Source: Pipra filicauda (Eukaryota; Chordata; Aves; Passeriformes; Pipridae). Taken from it: a stretch of DNA of 64,000 bases. A program made the translations under genes and the position numbers. The notes under the pieces were generated by a model, which was not told the DNA's origin, ran no database searches, and worked only from the letters and a program-made list of their open reading frames with translations. The DNA lies in NCBI RefSeq assembly GCF_003945595.2, contig NW_024104365.1, forward strand, positions 7,845,049 through 7,909,048, read 5' to 3'. Shown one piece after another: positions 58,561-64,000 of this stretch. Numbering within the stretch: the stretch's first letter is position 1; every line of letters starts with the position of its first letter.

Positions 58561-59007
58561 GCAGGTGGAATGGGTAAGGAAGACAACAAAACACTTCTTT
58601 TCATGCACCCAGTGGACACACAGACTTCAGACTAAGTAATGGAACAACTGCACCTGCATTCAGCAGACAAGATATGAGTGGGAACACTTCTATTAATAAT
58701 AACAAACGTCTAACTCTTTCATAAAAGGAAACACCACCTTTCTCTGTCAAGCTAAGACTGCACATCCCTGACAGTGCACCATCCATGGCTTCTCCTGCCC
58801 ATACATTTAGGTGGAAAGTTACCTAACACAGGGAAGAATTTTTGTCTGTAAAGTACTGGAAAACACACAACTTTGATCAATGTCCTTAAAAAAGTATCAG
58901 TACTCAGAGGGTCATTGAAAGCTTGGAACATTTGATTTTGCAAAGAAAATTTTAAAACAAAGATGTTTAGGAAGACAGACAGTCCCTGTGAAACCATTAA
59001 CATTTAG
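58561..59007. other. unique sequence between CR1 fragments
   Basis: Nothing recognisable. Confidence 0.4.
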
Positions 59008-59310
59008 TTCACCACTAAACCATGTCCCCAGGTGTCACCCCTGCACATTTTTTGAACACTTTAGGGATGGTGACTCCATCACTTCCCTGGGCATCCTCTT
59101 CCAATGTCTGACCCTCCTTTTAGTGAAGAAATTGTCTCAAATATCCAATCTAAACCCCCCTGGGTGTAACTTGAGGCCATTTCCTCTGATCCTATTGCTT
59201 GTTCCTTGGGAGAAGAGACCGACCCTCACCTGGCCACAATCTCCTTTCACAACCCCAGTTCCTCAGCTTCTCCTCACTAGACTTGTTCTCTAGACCCTTC
59301 ACCAGCTGTA
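59008..59310 (-). mobile_element. CR1 LINE 3' fragment, type B, reverse orientation, tail lost
   Basis: It starts at TTCACCACTAAACCATGTCC, so the octamer tail is missing. It then runs through GGTGACTCCATCACTTCC, AGTGAAGAAATTGTCTCAA, CTTGAGGCCATTTCCTCTGA and CAGTTCCTCAGCTTCTCCTC toward the ORF2 side. Confidence 0.95.
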
Positions 59311-60349
59311 TAAACAGATATATAACACTCAAAACCCTTCTTCTCCAGGGACATTTAATAATTTGGATGCTAAGCAGAAAGTCTGACATTCTGCTTAATG
59401 CTCTGACCCCATAACTGCCAGAGTTTTCTGCCCTTCTTCTGTGTGTCCATGAGAAAAGTGATGCACTTCATATCTGGTTTGAAAAGCACGTTAAAAAAGC
59501 AGGATTGCTTTCAGAGTGCTGAGAGACTGCCCAGGTCAGCATTGAAGGTCTGCTTGACCAGCAGAGTTTGGTACAAGCAGCCAAGGTGTGAATGGGCAAG
59601 TTCCTTGAACTTTCAAAGGCGTTGGATCATGGAGGTGCAAGCTCAGGAAGCATCACTGCAGTTGAAAATATAATTATACACCAGGTGGTACAACACCCAG
59701 AGCAGTAAGTATAAGCAGAGGGTTTATAAAACATGCAATCCTCAAGATGATGGTGCTGTTAGAGGGTCTTTCATGGATTAGGTCTAGGGACTCTTGTTAG
59801 TCCAAACTGAATCCTCTTTCACCGTTGAAAAGAGCAGAGGAGTCTTTCACACAGTGTCAGAAAGGCAAAATTTTATCTCTGTGAATACCTTATCAGCCAC
59901 CTCATGGGCAGCTCCAGCAAGTCCTTGCAATGTCCCACAGTCCACTGTGTGTAAAGAAAACGTCCACATTTTAAGCCCTCAGTGCTGTTGTATCACAAAA
60001 CACTGCTCACAAGATAACTACAGGCTGGAGCCATGAATCCATTTTCTCCTATTTACATGAATTTTCCTCAGAGTCCTTCAGGAGGCATCATACTCAGCAC
60101 TTCCCAAAGGAAATTATGTGTATAAAATTCATGAGAAATCCCTCTTTCTCCAGAGTATTAGTAGACATCTCTCTATTATGCAACCCAGGAATATTGTGAA
60201 CCAATAAATAAACCTGGAGGATGAAGGATATTTGCCTCACCAAAGCAAACATCCTGAGAGGTGTGAGGAGAATATGTGCAGTGGTTTTAAGGGATAGACT
60301 TGGGCGTCTTTTTTTTATTTCTGAGAGATTCATGGTGATTAAGATCAGA
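59311..60349. other. unique sequence, no gene seen
   Basis: Nothing recognisable. Confidence 0.4.
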
Positions 60350-60640
60350 GCAGTACTGGCTGAGCCTCAGCAGCAATCTTAACACAGGAATGTGATTCTA
60401 ATCTGTAATCATCCTTGTAATATGCCTATTTTACTAAGCAATATTAATGAGCCTTATATATGTCATATCTTAGTAGAGCAGAGGAGAAATTCGGTGGCTT
60501 AGTGCAAGTGATTTTTTCCAGCTTTTGTTCATTTGAACAGAGTAGGGCCAGAGTTCACCTGAAAAGCAGGTTTATGCTGGAGCTCAAGGTTTCCAGTCTG
60601 CCATTAAAATGACCGGTGCAGAATACACTGTCCTTATAAA
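60350..60640. promoter_or_regulatory. weak candidate conserved non-coding element
   Basis: Repeat-free block with ATTCTAATCTGTAATCATCC, AGCAATATTAATGAGCC and CCATTAAAATGACCGG. The call is by composition only. Confidence 0.25.
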
Positions 60641-60786
60641 GTTTATAAAAGTGAAAAGTTATTTGAAGATTAATTTTTGGAGTTACTAAACTGTACTGCA
60701 GAGTTTTGGGAAGGAACTAAACTGATGGATGGCCTTTGAGTATATAAAGGGGATCTGTAAGAAAGACAGGGACAGATTCTGTTGAG

Positions 60787-60912
60787 ATTAGACAAAGGGT
60801 GATGATTTAAAACTGAAAGAGGGTCAATTTAGATTTGGTATAAGGTAGAAGTTTTTTTTTTTAAAATGAAGGTGGGGAAACACTGCAACAGGTTGCCCAG
60901 ACAGGATTCTGT
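60787..60912 (+). mobile_element. CR1 LINE internal piece, type A, both ends lost
   Basis: ACAAAGGGTGATGATTTAAA, ACTGAAAGAGGGTCAATTTA and a T-run-disrupted GGTATAAGGTAGAAG, then GAAGGTGGGGAAACACTGC and CAACAGGTTGCCCAGACAG. The 3' tail is missing. Confidence 0.88.
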
Positions 60913-62253
60913 GGTTTTGAAAGAGGATTTATATAGACATAAGCAGTAAATTAACCACATTTATCTTTTAGACCCTGATAATGCAGTCAGAGCTTTCAAA
61001 GACTGCTTACCAAAGCTTTGCAACATGACAAAATCAGACATGAAAGATTCAATTGTATGGGAAATTTTTTAATATTTGAAGGTTGAAACAGCTCTGGATG
61101 AATAAAGAGGATTGGAAAGTGGTGTCAGAGGTCTTGATTGCTGCCCTGCTTCCTTTCCTGGGCTCTCTCCTTGTCTTTCCCTTGCCGATGTAGGATATGG
61201 CATTGCCAACATCAGCACACCTCTCTCAGGATTAGGGATGAGGTTGCACACATTCCCTCTCCCCTTTTCCTTTTTGTCCCCCATCATTCATGTTTTAAAA
61301 AGTATCTTCCTTCTGTCCAGAAACCCTTCCTGCTCTCCTGGGCTTTCTGGGGCTGTGGAAAAATGAAGAGGGTTGTGAAAAAAACATGAGGTGGGCCAGC
61401 CTCAGAAAGACAGAAGATTGCTGGACCAGTCCTGAGGCCAGAGGAAATCCTCAGGGATCACATTGTTCTCTCCTGCCTACTGTCAAGGGTGATGGTGTGT
61501 GCCAGGATGACTGCAGAGACCCTTGGCATGTGTGCCTAAAGGGGAAGGAAGTATGTGATAAAAACAATTTAGTTTTCTAGTCAAAACTGTGGCAAAGATC
61601 TAAAATCCCCCACTCATTTAATGGTGTCTTCATTCCTTACACCCCAGTAGTTCTACTCTGGATTTGCCTGGTTTACAGGGTTTTGTCTGCGCAATAGGAA
61701 AGCTATTTTCAAAATTCCATTTCACCTATTTTTAGTCTGTGACCATGTCATAAGATCAGTATTTTCAGAGGTGTTTTATTCTGCTGTGAGACTAAGATAA
61801 GAGCAAGAGATGGAAGGAGAGGCACCTTATGCAGGTACCCACTGTTAGCTACAGAGAAAGCCTAAATTTACACTGAGCTTTTAATTTTCATCTGGTTTAA
61901 AATCCCTCCTTTTTCTGCCATGCAAAGTGTTTCAACCATCTGTGTTTTCTTTGTTAACTCTCCACAAAATTTTAAACTACTTCTTGCACTACAGAAGTCA
62001 AAACCAGAAGCACTATCAATCCTAGAATAAAAGCAACCTTTTCTCATTTAAAAAGCTTGTGTCTGTGCAATAAAATAACATTAGCTCTTTTGTGAGATCT
62101 TTATCCTGAGAAAAACCATCTTTAGTGATTATCTATCATGATGACAGGCTGTTCTCAGTCACCAGCTGTCAGAACAGAAACTCTGCCTGGTAAATACAGA
62201 CACATCCTTAAGTACAGTTTTTCTGTCATAATAAAATGTACCTCATTTTATAT
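60913..62253. other. unique sequence, no gene seen
   Basis: Overlapping 83- and 84-codon frames near 61112-61389 are rich in Ser, Pro and Leu without a domain. Nothing else is recognised. Confidence 0.4.
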
Positions 62254-62401
62254 GATCACAGAATTGTTTGGATTGGGTAGGATCTCAAAGGTTACCCAGT
62301 TCCAACCCCCTGCCATGGGTAAGGACATCTTACCCTTGTCCAGGGTGCTCAGAGCTGCATTCAACCTGGACTTGAACAATTCCAGGGATGGGGCAGCCAC
62401 A
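62254..62401 (-). mobile_element. CR1 LINE 3' fragment, type A, reverse orientation
   Basis: GATCACAGAATTGTTTGGAT, AGTTCCAACCCCCTGCCATG and CAATTCCAGGGATGGGGCAG. It is truncated at the right. Confidence 0.95.
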
Positions 62402-62439
62402 CATAGTTGATCCACTGGTCACACAACATAAGGAATCTG

Positions 62440-62800
62440 TCCCATTACATTATTAATCATCCCCCGACAGATGGAGAATCAATCATCAATTGGCTGAATA
62501 ACAACTTTTAGTTACTGTTTGTATTTATAGATAACCTGATCCCTCTGTGACCAGACTACAAACAGACCTGCTCAGCAGTGACTTCTGTAAACACATTTTG
62601 AGGCTTGCAGCCTATTTTTAATCCACTTAAGGTGCACCATGTTAATTTTGAGAATTTTTTTCACCTAGTTTTGCAATCAAAAGGTTATGGTGTACCAAGT
62701 GAAAAGCCCCACAGATGCCTATTGCTTGAATACTGCTGCCTTTATCGACTGAACTTGTAATCTCATCAGAAAAAGAGTTATCAATTTACTTTGACAGGAC
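62440..62800. promoter_or_regulatory. candidate conserved non-coding element
   Basis: Repeat-free block with TACATTATTAATCATCCCCC, a PBX/HOX-like GAATCAATCATCAATTGG, TTTTTAATCCACTTAAGG and TTTATCGACTGAACTTG. No conserved frame is seen. Confidence 0.42.
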
Positions 62801-63275
62801 CTATTTTCCATAAGCCTGTGTTGACTGGCATTCCCTATATGTCCCTTCTTTATTTCTGAGGATGGGGGACTCCAGGGTACAAGGGAAGAGGGTTTGCCAC
62901 AGCACATACAATCTGCAGCTTCAAATTCAAGCACCAATTGTCAGCCTGTCTCCTGGAGACTCCGGCAGCCTGAAATGGCCCTGCAGTTATTTTATGCTTT
63001 GCTCTCTCCAAATCAAGACTGTCCTGTCTAGAAATCCAAGGAGGCCTTTCTCAGTCTCTATATAAATAATTCTTTCATACAGCCAACATTATTAGTCATA
63101 GTGTGCAATGGGTTCTGTATTAGAATAGTAAAGAAGCCCACTGGCAGTGTGAAATGACTGATCTCCGCTGTGGATGGATCTGGAGCTGAGTCCCAACAGC
63201 CCCTACCTGGAGGCACAGGAGAATTTAAGTTGGTGAGGCGGAGGAGGGATTGGTGATATTAGGGAAGCTGACAAT
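62801..63275. other. unique sequence, weak regulatory look
   Basis: A MEF2-like CTATATAAATAATTC lies near 63058, and ATTATTAGTCATAGTGTGC just after it. There is no gene and no CR1. Confidence 0.3.
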
Positions 63276-63379
63276 TTGTGTGACATGACAGCTCTTCTGC
63301 ATGGACTGCACTTTTCTTTTCCTTTTTTTTTTCCCTTTAACCCTCAGCACCTTGAAAGTGAAACCAGCTTAGGTGCACT

Positions 63380-63655
63380 TATTGTTTCTGTTTCTATTTC
63401 ACCTTTTATTTCTATTTTTACCTGTATTTGTATTTCTAATTCTATTTATATCTCTATTTCTGTCTCTATGTCTATTTCTATTGCTACCACTATTAGCATT
63501 TCAATTTTCATTTCTATTTTTATCTATTTTTACTTTCATTTCTAATTCTATTTCTATCTCTAGTTCTGTCTCTATTACTATCACTTATTGCTATTTCTAT
63601 CTCTATTATCTCTATCTATCATCTCTATCTCCATCACTATCACTATTGTTATTCC
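63380..63655. repeat. degenerate TATTTC/TATCTC hexanucleotide repeat
   Basis: About 270 bases of drifting TATTTC, TATCTC and TGTCTC units. The Ile/Ser-rich frame across it (63276-63545) is a translation of the repeat. Confidence 0.95.
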
Positions 63656-64000
63656 TTTTCCTATTTTTCTTTTTCTATTTTCTTTTTCCTTTTTTCCTTT
63701 TTCTTTTCCTTTTTCTTGCTCTTTTTCTTTTTCTTTCTCTTTCTCTTTTTCTTTTTCTTTCTCTTTCTCTTTCTCTTTTTCTTTTTCTTTTTCTCTTTTT
63801 CTTTTTTTTTCTTTTTTTCTTTTTTCTTTTCTTTTTCTTTTCCTTTTCCTTTTCTTTTTTTTTTTTTTTTCCTTTTCGTTTTCGTTTCCGTTCCCTTCCT
63901 TTCCCCGTGCCCTTTTCCCTTTCTTTCCCGTTTCCCTTTCCCTGGCTTCCTTTCCCTTGCCTTCCTTCCCAGTTCTGCTTCCCCTTTCCCTTTCCCTTTC
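63656..64000. repeat. long polypyrimidine tract running off the window
   Basis: CTTTTT, CTTTCT and CCTTTT units form an almost unbroken C/T strand, grading at the end into CCCTTTCC units with a few Gs. It is contiguous with the hexanucleotide repeat and is cut by the window end. Confidence 0.97.

Noticed and set aside
63276..63545. Ile/Ser-rich 89-codon frame
   Set aside because: It is a translation of the TATTTC repeat.

Overview
The window looks like non-coding avian genomic DNA, probably from a gene desert or a very large intron. The main evidence is at least 32 fragments of CR1 LINE retrotransposons on both strands, most ending in the bird-type 3' tail built on the ATTCTATGA octamer. There are also long AT-rich unique stretches, a few CpG-rich islets, and two copies of a SINE with a tRNA-Glu head. 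CR1 dominance fits birds (crocodilians and turtles also carry CR1). I cannot name the species. I find no protein-coding gene, rRNA gene, functional tRNA gene or CRISPR array that I can support. The longest open frames, up to 172 codons, are chance frames or CR1 remnants.

Layout. 1-11.7 kb is mostly unique sequence: two CR1 fragments near 1.3-2.2 kb, a CCTT tract at 4.2 kb, a 106-bp segment present twice (3.6 and 7.1 kb, the second copy with an A-rich tail), a GC-rich islet at 7.5 kb and a long poly-T at 10.4 kb. 11.7-20.7 kb is CR1-rich. It includes a long fragment with reverse-transcriptase remains (16.1-17.4 kb), a second CR1 directly behind it, a pentanucleotide array (14.7 kb) and a CpG-rich islet with a strong CTCF-like site (19.7-20.1 kb). 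20.7-25.5 kb is mostly unique and holds the full-length SINE copy (24.4 kb). 25.5-27.1 kb is the best-preserved CR1: a minus-strand element that retains the FADD reverse-transcriptase motif and is split by a younger plus-strand CR1. 29.7-30.1 kb looks like a deeply conserved developmental enhancer. 33-47 kb alternates isolated CR1 tails with unique sequence. 48.9-49.5 kb and 54.8-55.1 kb hold more enhancer-like blocks. 52.5-52.8 kb is the second SINE copy. 56-58 kb contains exon-like segments with good splice signals. 62-64 kb ends in enhancer-like sequence, a degenerate TATTTC repeat and a polypyrimidine tract running off the window.

Two CR1 types recur and are named in the entries. Type A has the body motif TGTGGCTGCCCCATCCCTGG and a tail like GGTCCCTTCCAACCCAAACC. 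Type B has the body motif GACATGGTTTAGTGGTGG and a head-strand tail like TTAGGCTGGAAAAGA. Minus-strand copies read as the reverse complement. All are 5'-truncated, as is usual for CR1.

There is no set of genes to connect. If the enhancer-like blocks are real, the likeliest reading is a regulatory landscape around a developmental gene outside the window. That is inference, and cross-species alignment would decide it.
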